Assembly: GCA_016177165.1 (NCBI GenBank)
Contig: JACOVT010000067.1
Location: forward strand, 1 to 9,774
Direction of reading: 5' to 3'
DNA length: 9,774 nucleotides
Source: Microcaldota archaeon
Lineage (GTDB): Archaea > B1Sed10-29 > JACOVT01
Part shown: positions 1-7,509 of the stretch, in pieces
Position numbering within the stretch: the first letter of the stretch is position 1
Layout of the letters: every line of letters begins with the position of its first letter
Translations under genes and position numbers: made by a program
Notes under the pieces: model-generated
Databases searched by the model: none
What the model was told of the DNA's origin: nothing
The model's input: only the letters and a program-made list of their open reading frames with translations

Positions 1-13
1 ATACTTATTGTTA

Positions 14-44
14 CTTATATTATATAAGGTTTGCTTATAAACCT
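14..44 (-). promoter_or_regulatory. Possible leftward promoter with AT-rich inverted repeat
   Basis: Read on the minus strand, GGTTTATAAG (35-44) is a good archaeal TATA box and would place a start of transcription near base 12. Between the two lies an inverted repeat, CTTATAT-T-ATATAAG (14-28), with perfect 7-bp arms. This is the same order (TATA, palindrome, start) as the winged-helix gene promoter at 7772-7803. The gene it would serve lies outside the window, so the call rests on layout alone. The TATA-like element also reads as TTATAA on the plus strand. Confidence 0.3.
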
Positions 45-123
45 ATGTTTTCGGCCCATTAATATTGGCGGCGAGCAGGAAGTACTTGTCCGTTACCTTG
101 CGTGAGCGGCGGCAACCAACCTC

Positions 124-131
124 TTTAAATA
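124..131 (+). promoter_or_regulatory. TATA box of the aquaporin gene
   Basis: TTTAAATA matches the archaeal TATA consensus. Transcription would start about 25 bases downstream, near 153-156, leaving a leader of about 20 bases that contains the ribosome site at 166-172. Confidence 0.6.
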
Positions 132-165
132 CCGGGTCAGGAATCTAATCCTATCAAACTCTAAA

Positions 166-172
166 GGGTGAT
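166..172 (+). promoter_or_regulatory. Ribosome binding site that fixes a TTG start
   Basis: GGGTGAT is complementary to the usual archaeal 16S rRNA 3' end (AUCACC) and lies 3 bases before the TTG at 176. The same GGTGA-plus-4-bases spacing precedes the ATG codons at 8089 (minus strand) and 8967. This supports the unusual TTG as the true start. Confidence 0.75.
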
Positions 173-175
173 ATT

Positions 176-889
176 TTGGCAAAATCTAGTTACGGAAAAT
201 ACCTGGCCGAACTGATTGGCACCTTCGCCCTAGTATTCATCGGGACTTCGGTGGCCACATGGGCGGGCCTGCTCAACGTCGGGCTGGGAGCCGGCTGGCT
301 CGCAGTCAGCTTTGCTTTTGGAATGACGCTCATGGCCGTGGTTTACGCAATAGGCCCCATATCCGGAGGGCACGTAAACCCCGCAGTAACCATAGCGATG
401 GCCGCGTCGGGAAGGATGAACAGGAAGGACGTAGCTCCTTACCTGGTGGCCCAAGTGGTCGGGGCGGTAATCGCCAGCGCAGTATTACTGCTTGCCACCC
501 AAGGCATACCCGGCTATTCGATGGCAGCCAACGGGCTGGGTGGGAACGGCACTTTCGCGCTCGTTGCGCCAAACGGCGCGCAGGCGCCAGTGGCACTCGC
601 AACGTTGCTTATCCTAGAAGTGGTGCTGACAGCGCTGCTCGTCTTCGTAATATTCAGCGTGACTAGCCGCAAGTCGGAGCACGCGCCCTTGGCAATGGGG
701 TTCGCCCTGTTCATGGTGCACCTCGTTGGCGTCCCGCTGGGCAGCGCCGGAGTGAATCCGGCGCGCTCGCTCGCGCCAGCGGTGTTCCAGCAAGGAGTGG
801 CGCTGAACAACCTGTGGATCTTCATCATCGGGCCGATCATCGGCGGCCTAGCGGGTTGGTACATCCACAAGTTCATTAGCGAAAGGTGA
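176..889 (+). CDS. Aquaporin (MIP family water channel)
   Basis: This 237-residue integral membrane protein should form a tetrameric channel for water, possibly also small neutral solutes. Its length and six hydrophobic segments are typical of the family, which arose as an inverted repeat of three helices plus a pore loop. Both pore motifs are intact: SGGHVNPAVT (NPA at 68-70) and GVNPARS (NPA at 194-196). By spacing against E. coli AqpZ, the selectivity filter is Phe48, His182, Ala191 and Arg197. Phe, His and Arg fit a narrow water-type pore rather than a glycerol facilitator; Ala replaces the usual Thr or Cys at the third position. The start is TTG, chosen because of the strong GGGTGAT just upstream. 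The gene seems monocistronic, with its own TATA box and an inverted repeat after its stop. Family assignment is firm; substrate range is inferred. Confidence 0.95.
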   Translation: MAKSSYGKYLAELIGTFALVFIGTSVATWAGLLNVGLGAGWLAVSFAFGMTLMAVVYAIGPISGGHVNPAVTIAMAASGRMNRKDVAPYLVAQVVGAVIASAVLLLATQGIPGYSMAANGLGGNGTFALVAPNGAQAPVALATLLILEVVLTALLVFVIFSVTSRKSEHAPLAMGFALFMVHLVGVPLGSAGVNPARSLAPAVFQQGVALNNLWIFIIGPIIGGLAGWYIHKFISER

Positions 890-897
890 GTCAAACC

Positions 898-940
898 GCC
901 GGCCTTTACCGCAATAAAATGGCACGTTTAAAAGGCCGGC
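898..940. repeat. Perfect 10-bp inverted repeat between aquaporin and beta-propeller genes
   Basis: GCCGGCCTTT (898-907) and AAAGGCCGGC (931-940) are exact reverse complements separated by 23 bases. In RNA this would form a GC-rich hairpin just after the aquaporin stop codon, but no run of T follows, so it is not a classic terminator. The right arm overlaps the TATA box of the next gene (927-933), so it could instead be a binding site for a dimeric regulator or a 3'-end stabilising hairpin. The repeat is seen directly; its role is not known. Confidence 0.65.
927..933 (+). promoter_or_regulatory. TATA box of the beta-propeller gene (leaderless)
   Basis: TTTAAAA lies 24-30 bases before the ATG at 957, so transcription would start at or next to that ATG, giving a leaderless mRNA. 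No ribosome site is visible before 957. This spacing favours ATG 957 over the in-frame TTG at 951. Confidence 0.6.
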
Positions 941-956
941 TTGATATTCTTTGAGC

Positions 957-3092
957 ATGCGTAATGTCGGGCTCGCAGCCTCCATTGTTGTAATAGTCGC
1001 TTTCTTTGTTTTCTCGTTTGCCTTCAACCAGCAAAACCTTGCTGCTGGCGCTGGCCTGAAAAAGTTTACCTCGGAGCAGGAGCTGCGCGACTTCATCAAG
1101 TCAAACACCCAATTTGGCGGGTACGGTTATGGTGGGTTGGGAGTATCGGAAGGTATTGCCGGCGCTAGTGCCGGAATATCCGCCGGCGGCATGGCACCAG
1201 CAACCGCAAAGGCCGACAGGGCCGAAGATTACTCCACCACCAACATACAAGTGTCGGGCGTTGACGAGGCCGACATTGTAAAGAACGACGGCAAGTACGT
1301 CTACACCCTTTCGAACGGCAACGTTGTAATAGTCGACGCCTACCCCGCCGAAAACGCGCGCATCGTGTCGACGATCAACCTGAGCGAAAAGAACCCGATA
1401 AACCTGTACGTTAACGGCGACCGGCTTGTGGTCTTGACGAGCAGCTCCAGTTACTATTACGACGGCGAGCCCATACCCATGGGCGGGCTCGAAGCCGCAG
1501 TTGGTTCAGGCGTTAGCAGCATTAGCTTCAACGGAATTGTAGCGCGCCCAACCAGCACCAAAGCACGCATCATTGTTTATGACGTTTCAGACCACGCGAA
1601 CCCGCGCCTTGTCCGCGAGCTGGAGTTCGACGGCTCATACGCCGACTCGCGCATGATTGGAAACCACATCTACTTCATCGTGACAACGCCGGTTTACTCG
1701 CTGGACGCGAAGGAGCTGCCTAGGTTCTCGCCCTACCAGTCAGGCTTCCCTGAAGTATATTACTTTGACACGCCCGACTCCTCTTTCCAGTTCACCAACA
1801 TGGTCTCGCTCGACGTCAGGCAGGATGACTCGCGCGTGCAGAACAAGGTGTTCCTGCTCGGCTACTCCACCAGCCTGTTCGTTTCGCAGGACAACATCTA
1901 CCTGACGTATCCAAAGCGCCTCCCCGTGGATTACGTGTTTAACCGCATTCTTGACGAGATCATTATGCCGGCAATGCCGCAAAAGTACGTATCAGAAATA
2001 GAACTTGCTAGGCTGTCTGGCAGGCCCTCGTACGAGAAGAGGCAGGCAATCCAAGACGTGGTGGTGCGCTGGCAGCAGGAAATAGGGCTTGAAGAGATAG
2101 CAAAACTGCAGCAGCGCTTTCAGGAAAAGTACAACGAGATACTCAAGGAGGCGCGCGCCGAGGAAGACAAGAGTGTCATCCACAAGATAGGCGTGCGCGA
2201 CGGCTCTGTAAACTACCTGACAAAGGGCGAAGTCCGCGGCTCGCCATTGAACCAGTTCTCGATGGACGAGCGCAACGGGTATTTCCGCATCGCCACAACA
2301 TCTGGCCGCTGGGGCGACACTCAGGAAAACAACCTCTACGTTCTCGACGCCGGAATGAGCGTCATGGGAAAACTTGAAAACTTGGCGCCCGGCGAGCGCA
2401 TCTATTCAGCAAGGTTCGTGGGAGACCGCGCCTACCTCGTCACCTTCGTGCGCATCGACCCGCTCTTCGTGATCGACCTGCGCAATCCCTACGACCCCAA
2501 AGTTTTGGGAGAGCTCAAGATCCCAGGAGTGTCTGACTACCTACACCCTTACGACGACAACTACCTGATAGGGGTAGGCAAGTCAACCGAGGAACCGTCG
2601 GGCGGCTGGGCGCGCTTCAAGGGAGTCAAGATATCGCTCTTTGACGTGCGCGACGTAAGCAACCCGAAGGAATTGTCCAAGTTAGAGGTGGGCGACCGCG
2701 GCACCGATTCGGAGGCGCTGCGCGACCACCACGCTTTCCTGTTCAGCAAGGAGCGTAACCTGTTGGTGTTGCCGCTCAGCGTGTACACCAACCCCGACAC
2801 GCCGGTGGGCATGCCCGTCCGCGGGGGCTACTGGAATGGAGCGTACGTGTTCAACATCGACCCGGCAAAGGGCGAGAACGCCCTGGAGTTGAGAGGAAAA
2901 GTAACCCACTCCCAAGAGAGCGACGCTTACGATTACCTGTCCACAATACGCCGCTCGCTCTACATGGGCGACAACCTATACACCATCTCGACAAGTTTCC
3001 TGCAGGCCAACTCGCTCAGCGACCTCTCGCGGGTGGCAGAGGTAGAACTGCCCGGCGGCTACAGCTACCCCAGCTATGAAGAGCCTTTATAG
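957..3092 (+). CDS. Membrane-anchored or secreted C-terminal beta-propeller protein (COG4880/PF09826 type)
   Basis: This 711-residue protein starts with RN and then a hydrophobic stretch (about residues 3-24) that is either a signal peptide or an N-terminal anchor, so the rest lies outside the cytoplasm. A Gly/Ala-rich linker (about 55-85) leads to the family-typical entry motif TTNIQVSGVDEADIVKNDGK (about 94-113), followed by repeated strand-rich segments of the propeller. A charged helical insert (about 330-410, many Glu, Lys and Gln) interrupts the blades and ends in VIHKIGV, as I recall for other members of the family. The conserved RDHHAFLFSKE lies near residue 590. The biochemical function of the family is unknown; cell-surface or adhesion roles are only guesses. 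I chose ATG 957 because the TATA box fits leaderless transcription from it; an in-frame TTG at 951 would add two residues. It converges on the E2 gene, with 51 bases between the two stops. Confidence 0.88.
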   Translation: MRNVGLAASIVVIVAFFVFSFAFNQQNLAAGAGLKKFTSEQELRDFIKSNTQFGGYGYGGLGVSEGIAGASAGISAGGMAPATAKADRAEDYSTTNIQVSGVDEADIVKNDGKYVYTLSNGNVVIVDAYPAENARIVSTINLSEKNPINLYVNGDRLVVLTSSSSYYYDGEPIPMGGLEAAVGSGVSSISFNGIVARPTSTKARIIVYDVSDHANPRLVRELEFDGSYADSRMIGNHIYFIVTTPVYSLDAKELPRFSPYQSGFPEVYYFDTPDSSFQFTNMVSLDVRQDDSRVQNKVFLLGYSTSLFVSQDNIYLTYPKRLPVDYVFNRILDEIIMPAMPQKYVSEIELARLSGRPSYEKRQAIQDVVVRWQQEIGLEEIAKLQQRFQEKYNEILKEARAEEDKSVIHKIGVRDGSVNYLTKGEVRGSPLNQFSMDERNGYFRIATTSGRWGDTQENNLYVLDAGMSVMGKLENLAPGERIYSARFVGDRAYLVTFVRIDPLFVIDLRNPYDPKVLGELKIPGVSDYLHPYDDNYLIGVGKSTEEPSGGWARFKGVKISLFDVRDVSNPKELSKLEVGDRGTDSEALRDHHAFLFSKERNLLVLPLSVYTNPDTPVGMPVRGGYWNGAYVFNIDPAKGENALELRGKVTHSQESDAYDYLSTIRRSLYMGDNLYTISTSFLQANSLSDLSRVAEVELPGGYSYPSYEEPL

Positions 3093-3143
3093 ATTAGACT
3101 TGTTTTACGGTACGCGTGACTCAGTACGGGGCTGAAGCGCATT

Positions 3144-4523
3144 CTATGGTTTATAAGTCTTCGCCTTTTCCAGCTCTTTCAGCAGTTCCTTTGGGTTTTC
3201 CAGCAGCCCGATCAGGTCTGTGGTAAAGCGAGCGGCCTCGGCGCCGTCGAACACGCGGTGGTCGAAAGCCAGCGATAGCGGCATTACTTTCCGGGCGACT
3301 ATTTCGCCGTCGAGCGGCACTGCCTTGTCATAGATCTTTCCAGTTGCGAGGATTGCGACTTCTGGGAAGTTGATTATCGGCGTGGCGAACAATCCTCCAA
3401 GAGAGCCAACGTTGGTGATCGTGAACGTCCCTCCTTTCAGGTCGCCCAAGTCCACCGTACGTTTGCGTGTCCTGTCCGCGAGGTCTTCGGCCTCGCGGGC
3501 GATGTCGAGGATGCTCTTCATGTTGGCGTTCTTTACCACCGGCACGATCAGGCCTTCCTCTGTATCTACGGCGAAGCCGATGTTGTAGTACTTCTTGAGT
3601 ATGATCTCGCCCTCGCTCCACATCGCATTAACAAAGGGATGCTCTTCTAGCGCGTGCTGGCACGCCTTGATCACGAAGGGCAGGAAGGTCAGCTTGATTC
3701 CCTTTCCAGAAGCCTTGATTTTTTCCTGTTCGCGCACGCGCCAGAGATTGGTCACGTCGGCCTCGTCCATGTGGGTGACGTGGGGCGCGGTGAGCTTGGA
3801 CTGGACCATCCGCTTCGCTATCGTCTCGCGCAGCGGCGTGAGCGGGAAGTGCTCGATGTACCCGTAAAAGTCGTACTTCTTTTGCACTTTGGGCTTGGCT
3901 GCTTCTTGTACCTGTGTCGCTGTGGCCTGCCGCGCCGCCGTCAGAACGGCAGGAACTGGAAGTGGTGTTTTTTGTTCATTACCAGCTGCGGCTTTTTTCA
4001 CATCTTCAGCGGTCACAACTCCACCCGGGCCGGTGCCTGCAAACGCGGTCAGGTCGACTCCTAGCTGCTGCGCTAGCTGCCGCACCGACGGGGCTGCGAG
4101 CACACGCGCACCGGTGGTGGGTGCCGCGCGCATTTGTTGGGCTGGCAATGTTGTTCTTGTTGTTCCCAACATTTCCGAGAGCGACTCTGGCAGCTCGCCG
4201 ACGACGCCGGTCTTTCTCTGAGCGCCGGGCGCTGGTGGTTGCTGCTCAACAACTGGTGGTGCTGGTGTTGTTGTTACCTTCTCGCCTTTTTCCCCGATTG
4301 TCAGAAGGGTGGAGCCTACCTTGACGCGGTCTCCTGCCTTGAAGTAGACCTTAAGTATTGTGCCCGCAGCCGGGGATGGCATTTGCACCACGGCCTTGTC
4401 TGTCTCTATCTCCATGAGCGGCTGGTGCTCTTCCACGCGGTCGCCCTCCTTTACAAGCACGCGGACTACAACTCCCTCTGTTATTCCTTCGCCCACGTCC
4501 GGAAAACGAAAGTCTGTAGCCAT
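3144..4523 (-). CDS. pdhC: Dihydrolipoamide acyltransferase, E2 of a pyruvate dehydrogenase-type complex
   Basis: E2 forms the core of the complex and transfers the acyl group from its lipoyl arm to CoA. The 459 residues show the standard order: one lipoyl domain (about 1-80) with the lipoylated Lys43 in IETDKAVV; a Pro/Ala/Thr-rich flexible linker (about 82-140); a peripheral subunit-binding domain (about 142-178, VLAAPSVRQLAQ to GGVVTAEDV) that would hold E1 or E3; a second Ala/Pro/Gln linker (about 180-215); and the catalytic domain (about 222-459) with the HxxxDG motif in DHRVFDG (His422, Asp426). All key residues are present. The ATG lies 4 bases after the E1 beta stop, so translation is probably coupled. 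It is the last gene of the minus-strand operon. The sequence resembles Gram-positive PDH E2 by eye, but substrate (pyruvate or a branched 2-oxoacid) is inferred, not proved. Confidence 0.95.
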   Translation of the reverse strand: MATDFRFPDVGEGITEGVVVRVLVKEGDRVEEHQPLMEIETDKAVVQMPSPAAGTILKVYFKAGDRVKVGSTLLTIGEKGEKVTTTPAPPVVEQQPPAPGAQRKTGVVGELPESLSEMLGTTRTTLPAQQMRAAPTTGARVLAAPSVRQLAQQLGVDLTAFAGTGPGGVVTAEDVKKAAAGNEQKTPLPVPAVLTAARQATATQVQEAAKPKVQKKYDFYGYIEHFPLTPLRETIAKRMVQSKLTAPHVTHMDEADVTNLWRVREQEKIKASGKGIKLTFLPFVIKACQHALEEHPFVNAMWSEGEIILKKYYNIGFAVDTEEGLIVPVVKNANMKSILDIAREAEDLADRTRKRTVDLGDLKGGTFTITNVGSLGGLFATPIINFPEVAILATGKIYDKAVPLDGEIVARKVMPLSLAFDHRVFDGAEAARFTTDLIGLLENPKELLKELEKAKTYKP

Positions 4524-4527
4524 GCGC

Positions 4528-5505
4528 TCACTGTAAGGTAGCAGTCTCTATTATTGCTTTTGCTATTCTGGAGACGCTCGGGAAGTGGCGGGTTTCCATC
4601 TTCGGCAGCGGAGTGATGATGTCCCACGAGGTAACGCGCGCTATAGGCGCGCTCAGCTTGTAGAAACACTTTTGCTGGATCGTGGCGGCGATCTCCCCAC
4701 CCAGCCCGCAGTTGCGCGGAGCCTCGTGCACGATCACGAGCCGGCCTGTCTTGCCGACTGAATCAATGACCGTCCTTTCATCCCAAGGCGTCAGGGTGCG
4801 GAGGTCGATCACTTCGCAGGAAGCCGCGCCTGCCACTAATTTTACTGCTTCGAGGCAGGACTGGAGCATCGACCCATAGGAAACAATCGTGACGTCCGAG
4901 CCTTCCTGCACAACGCGGGCTTCTCCAAGAGGTATTATGTAAGGCGTTTCCGGGACGTCTTCCTTGATCGCGCGGTACAACCGTTTGGGTTCCATGAAAA
5001 TGACTGGGTCAGGGTCGCGGATCGCCGCTATCAGCAGGCCTTTTGCCTCATAGGGGGAGGAAGGCGCTACAACTTTTAATCCGGGAAAGTGGCAGAAAAA
5101 CGCTTCGGGAGATTCGGAGTGGTGCTCCAACGCTCGTACGAGGCCGCCGTAAGGGAACCTGACGACGAGCGGCGCGGTGAACCTCCCCCTCGTCCGCGTC
5201 CTCATTCTTGCCACGTGCGAGAACAGCTGGTCAAACGTCGCGTAGGTGAATCCGTCGAACTGGACTTCCGCGACGGGCTTGAGGCCGTTGAGCGACATCC
5301 CAAGACTAGCGCCGACGATCGCGCTCTCGGCGAGCGGCGTGTCTACGACCCGGAGCTCGCCGTACTTTTTCAGCAGGCTTTGAGTGACTCTAAAGACGCC
5401 GCCGTCGCGCCCGACGTCCTCGCCCAGAACGACAACGCGCGGATCCCTCTCTAGCTCGTTGTCTAACGCGGAATTAAGCGCGTCAACCATGTTCATTACT
5501 GCCAT
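4528..5505 (-). CDS. pdhB: Pyruvate dehydrogenase-type E1 component, beta subunit
   Basis: With E1 alpha this forms the thiamine diphosphate-dependent alpha2beta2 decarboxylase that passes the acyl group to lipoyl-E2. The 325 residues have the usual family length. Recognisable blocks are LGEDVGRDGGVFRVT (about 27-41), DTPLAES (55-61) with Glu60, the acid expected to contact the thiamine pyrimidine ring, QFDGFTYATFDQ (82-93), the His129 region (EHHSESPE), and the C-terminal transketolase domain with DLRTLTPWD (234-242). The open frame extends 25 codons upstream, but that stretch overlaps the E1 alpha gene and lacks family sequence. I therefore start at MAVMNMVDAL, one base after the E1 alpha stop (TGACATG), with a weak GAGG ribosome site inside E1 alpha. 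The close coupling fits a fixed 1:1 subunit ratio. Confidence 0.95.
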   Translation of the reverse strand: MAVMNMVDALNSALDNELERDPRVVVLGEDVGRDGGVFRVTQSLLKKYGELRVVDTPLAESAIVGASLGMSLNGLKPVAEVQFDGFTYATFDQLFSHVARMRTRTRGRFTAPLVVRFPYGGLVRALEHHSESPEAFFCHFPGLKVVAPSSPYEAKGLLIAAIRDPDPVIFMEPKRLYRAIKEDVPETPYIIPLGEARVVQEGSDVTIVSYGSMLQSCLEAVKLVAGAASCEVIDLRTLTPWDERTVIDSVGKTGRLVIVHEAPRNCGLGGEIAATIQQKCFYKLSAPIARVTSWDIITPLPKMETRHFPSVSRIAKAIIETATLQ

Positions 5506-5506
5506 G

Positions 5507-6574
5507 TCACACAGCCTCTTTTCTTGCTTCCTCCAGCTGTTCGCGCAACCTCGGCGTGGGCTGCGAGTATGTGTAGGCAAAAATGTCCTCTATTGGTTGC
5601 GTGCCGATTGCTTCTGCTTTTGCAACCGCGTCGCTGATGCGCTTGCGGGCCAGTTTCCAGATTTTTTGTTCATGCTGTTTGTTCCACAATTTCTTCCCTA
5701 GGGCGTATTTTGACAGCCGGGAGATTGGGTCGCGCTTTGCCCAGCGCGCGACTTCTTTGGCGCTGCGGTAGCGCGAGGCCTCGTCTGACGTGGTGTGGTC
5801 GCCCATCCTGTAGGTGTAAAACTCGATTAGAGTCGGCTCGCCTTTGCGTGCCCTCTCAACGGCCTGCTGCGTGGCGCGGTAGCATGCGAAAACGTCGTTG
5901 CCGTCCACTTGGATGCTATCTATGCCTGCCGCTATTGCTTTCTGTGCAAGCGTTCGGGCTGCGCTCTGCCTTTCGCGGGGCAGGCTTATCGCGTACTGGT
6001 TGTTAATGCAGGCGAAAATGACCGGCAGTCGGAACACGCCGGCAAAGTTGAGCGCCTCATAAAAGTCGCCTTTGCTCGTGGCGCCGTCCCCGAAGTAGGT
6101 CAATACTACCTCATTTTTCTTCAACAGTTTAGCAGCATACGCTATTCCAACCGCATGCGGAATCTGCGTTGAGACAGGAACGGCAACTGGCAGCATCTTG
6201 TGTTCTTTCGGCATCTTCTGGCCACGCTCGTCTCCCATCCAGTACTCGAACAGGAGTTCTGGGGGGTAGCCGCGCGCCAGATAGGCGGTGTTCTCCCTAA
6301 AGGAGGGGACGATCCAGTCTCCCTTGCGAAGCGCTAGTGCGCTTCCGGCGTGGGCGGCTTCTTCCCCTTTTCCGGGGCCGTACGTGAGCAGGCGGCCCTC
6401 GCGCTGCAACGCCAGAGCTGTTTCGTCGAACGCGCGGCCGAGCACCATGGCATCAAACGCGTGTTTCACGAGCGCCGGCGTGAGTTTTGGGGCGTGCCTT
6501 GCGTCGATTTGGCCGTGCTCGTCCAACACCTGCAAGTAATTGACCGAGAAACGCGCGAGCGAACGGAACACCAT
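5507..6574 (-). CDS. pdhA: Pyruvate dehydrogenase-type E1 component, alpha subunit
   Basis: This subunit carries most of the thiamine diphosphate site that decarboxylates the 2-oxoacid. The 355 residues fit the family. The cofactor motif is clear: GDG at 162-164, then about 26 residues, then NN at 191-192 (FGDGATSKGDFYEALNFAG to INNQYAIS). Other conserved blocks are GRLLTYGPGKGEEA (60-73), QIPHAVGIAYA (137-147) with an active-site His140, and the loop GDHTTSDEASRYR (258-270) with His260, equivalent to the phosphorylation loop of other E1 alphas. The N-terminal VLDEHG and the RLLTYGP block resemble Gram-positive PdhA more than branched-chain E1 alpha, so pyruvate is the likelier substrate. The ATG is 3 bases after the lipA stop, with only a weak ribosome site, so coupled translation from lipA is likely. 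Confidence 0.95.
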   Translation of the reverse strand: MVFRSLARFSVNYLQVLDEHGQIDARHAPKLTPALVKHAFDAMVLGRAFDETALALQREGRLLTYGPGKGEEAAHAGSALALRKGDWIVPSFRENTAYLARGYPPELLFEYWMGDERGQKMPKEHKMLPVAVPVSTQIPHAVGIAYAAKLLKKNEVVLTYFGDGATSKGDFYEALNFAGVFRLPVIFACINNQYAISLPRERQSAARTLAQKAIAAGIDSIQVDGNDVFACYRATQQAVERARKGEPTLIEFYTYRMGDHTTSDEASRYRSAKEVARWAKRDPISRLSKYALGKKLWNKQHEQKIWKLARKRISDAVAKAEAIGTQPIEDIFAYTYSQPTPRLREQLEEARKEAV

Positions 6575-6577
6575 CTT

Positions 6578-7465
6578 TTAGACAACTTGCTCTTGCTTTA
6601 AAACGTTTTTTATGAACAGCTCGCCGGCCTTGTAGGAGGAGCGCACGAAAGGGCCGGCCGCCACGTATCGGAAGCCCAGCGCGCGCCCGCGTTCGGCGAG
6701 CTCGTCGAACTCTGCAGGCGTAGCAAAGCGAGCTATCGGGAGGTGCCACTCTGACGGTCGTAGGTACTGCCCGATTGTCAGGAAGTCCACGCCCGCGCCG
6801 CGGAGATCGCGCATAGCCTGCAGCACTTCTTCCTGTTCCTCTCCGAGTCCCAGCATTATTGACGATTTCGTAAACCGCATGTTGAACTCTTTGGCTGCGC
6901 GCAGCACGCTCAGCGACTGCTCGTAGCCGGCGCGCGGGTCGCGCGCAGCGCGCTGCAAGCGCTCGACTGTTTCGATGTTGTGCGCGTACACGTCCGGTCC
7001 GGCCTCGCAGACCATGCGGACAAGCTCGCGGTTTCCCCTGAAGTCTGGTGTTAGCACCTCAACCCGAACACCCGTCTTCTTCGCCTCTTTAACGCATTCG
7101 GCGAAATGCGCCGCGCCCTGGTCGGGAAGGTCGTCCCTGTCAACAGAGGTTATGACAACATAATCCAAACCTAACTGCTTGACGGTCTCGGCCAAGTGTT
7201 TTGGCTCGCCGGCGTCGAGCGGTTTTGGCCGGTTGGTCGCCACGTTGCAGAACCTGCAGGCGCGCGTGCATTCCTTTCCGAGCACCATGAAAGTTGCTGT
7301 TCCTCCAGACCAGCATTCCGCGATGTTGGGGCAGTGGGACTCCTCGCAAACGGTGTGCAGGTTTTGAGAGCGCAGCGTTGCACGAAGCGAGCTCACGCGC
7401 GGCGGGTCGTTGGGAGGGAGTATTGTCAGCCATTCGGGTTTTTGCTCGCCTATCATAATAATCAT
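6578..7465 (-). CDS. lipA: Lipoyl synthase (radical SAM enzyme)
   Basis: LipA inserts two sulfur atoms at C6 and C8 of an octanoyl group already attached to the E2 lipoyl domain. The 295 residues carry both iron-sulfur motifs: the auxiliary cluster CX4CX5C (Cys40, Cys45, Cys51) and the radical SAM CX3CX2C (Cys66, Cys70, Cys73). The C-terminal RSSY (275-278), which supplies a Ser ligand to the auxiliary cluster, is present, as is YLRPSEWHLP (234-243). The frame remains open up to base 7567, but that part overlaps the winged-helix gene and looks unlike LipA. I chose the ATG at 7465; the ATG at 7456 is equally possible because neither has a clear ribosome site. There is no TATA box in the 44-base gap from the winged-helix gene, so the two are probably co-transcribed. 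It is directly followed by the E1/E2 genes that encode its substrate. Confidence 0.95.
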   Translation of the reverse strand: MIIMIGEQKPEWLTILPPNDPPRVSSLRATLRSQNLHTVCEESHCPNIAECWSGGTATFMVLGKECTRACRFCNVATNRPKPLDAGEPKHLAETVKQLGLDYVVITSVDRDDLPDQGAAHFAECVKEAKKTGVRVEVLTPDFRGNRELVRMVCEAGPDVYAHNIETVERLQRAARDPRAGYEQSLSVLRAAKEFNMRFTKSSIMLGLGEEQEEVLQAMRDLRGAGVDFLTIGQYLRPSEWHLPIARFATPAEFDELAERGRALGFRYVAAGPFVRSSYKAGELFIKNVLKQEQVV

Positions 7466-7509
7466 CAGCTTGTCTTGTAGCCAAACTTTCTGTCGTACTT
7501 GTTGTGCAT

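Larger units (their letters stand above)
1..175. other. Intergenic region upstream of the aquaporin gene
   Basis: I see no convincing gene in this 175-base stretch. The first 60 bases are very AT-rich and hold a TATA-like element and an AT-rich inverted repeat (listed separately). Bases 61-120 are GC-richer and show no tRNA, box C/D RNA or CRISPR signature that I can recognise. The last 55 bases hold the TATA box and ribosome site of the aquaporin gene. A gene reading leftward off the window edge is possible. Confidence 0.6.

Noticed and set aside
61..120. Possible small RNA or tRNA upstream of the aquaporin gene
   Set aside because: I found no cloverleaf, box C/D or H/ACA motifs, and no consistent stem.
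330..602. Helical insert in the propeller as a possible novel domain, and other frames overlapping the aquaporin
   Set aside because: Frames opposite the aquaporin are Arg/Pro-rich shadows. Separately, the propeller insert (about residues 330-410 of the 957-3092 gene) appears usual for that family, so I do not list it as new.
3098..3110. T-rich terminator after the beta-propeller gene
   Set aside because: TTGTTTT is too short and interrupted, and there is no stable hairpin; convergent genes only make a terminator plausible.
3654..4541. Several plus-strand open frames opposite the E2 gene
   Set aside because: They are low-complexity mirrors of the Ala/Pro-rich E2 linkers and high GC coding bias; E2 is unmistakable on the other strand.
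5506..5580. N-terminal extension of E1 beta (25 extra codons)
   Set aside because: It lies entirely within the E1 alpha gene, lacks family-like sequence, and an internal ATG follows the E1 alpha stop by one base.
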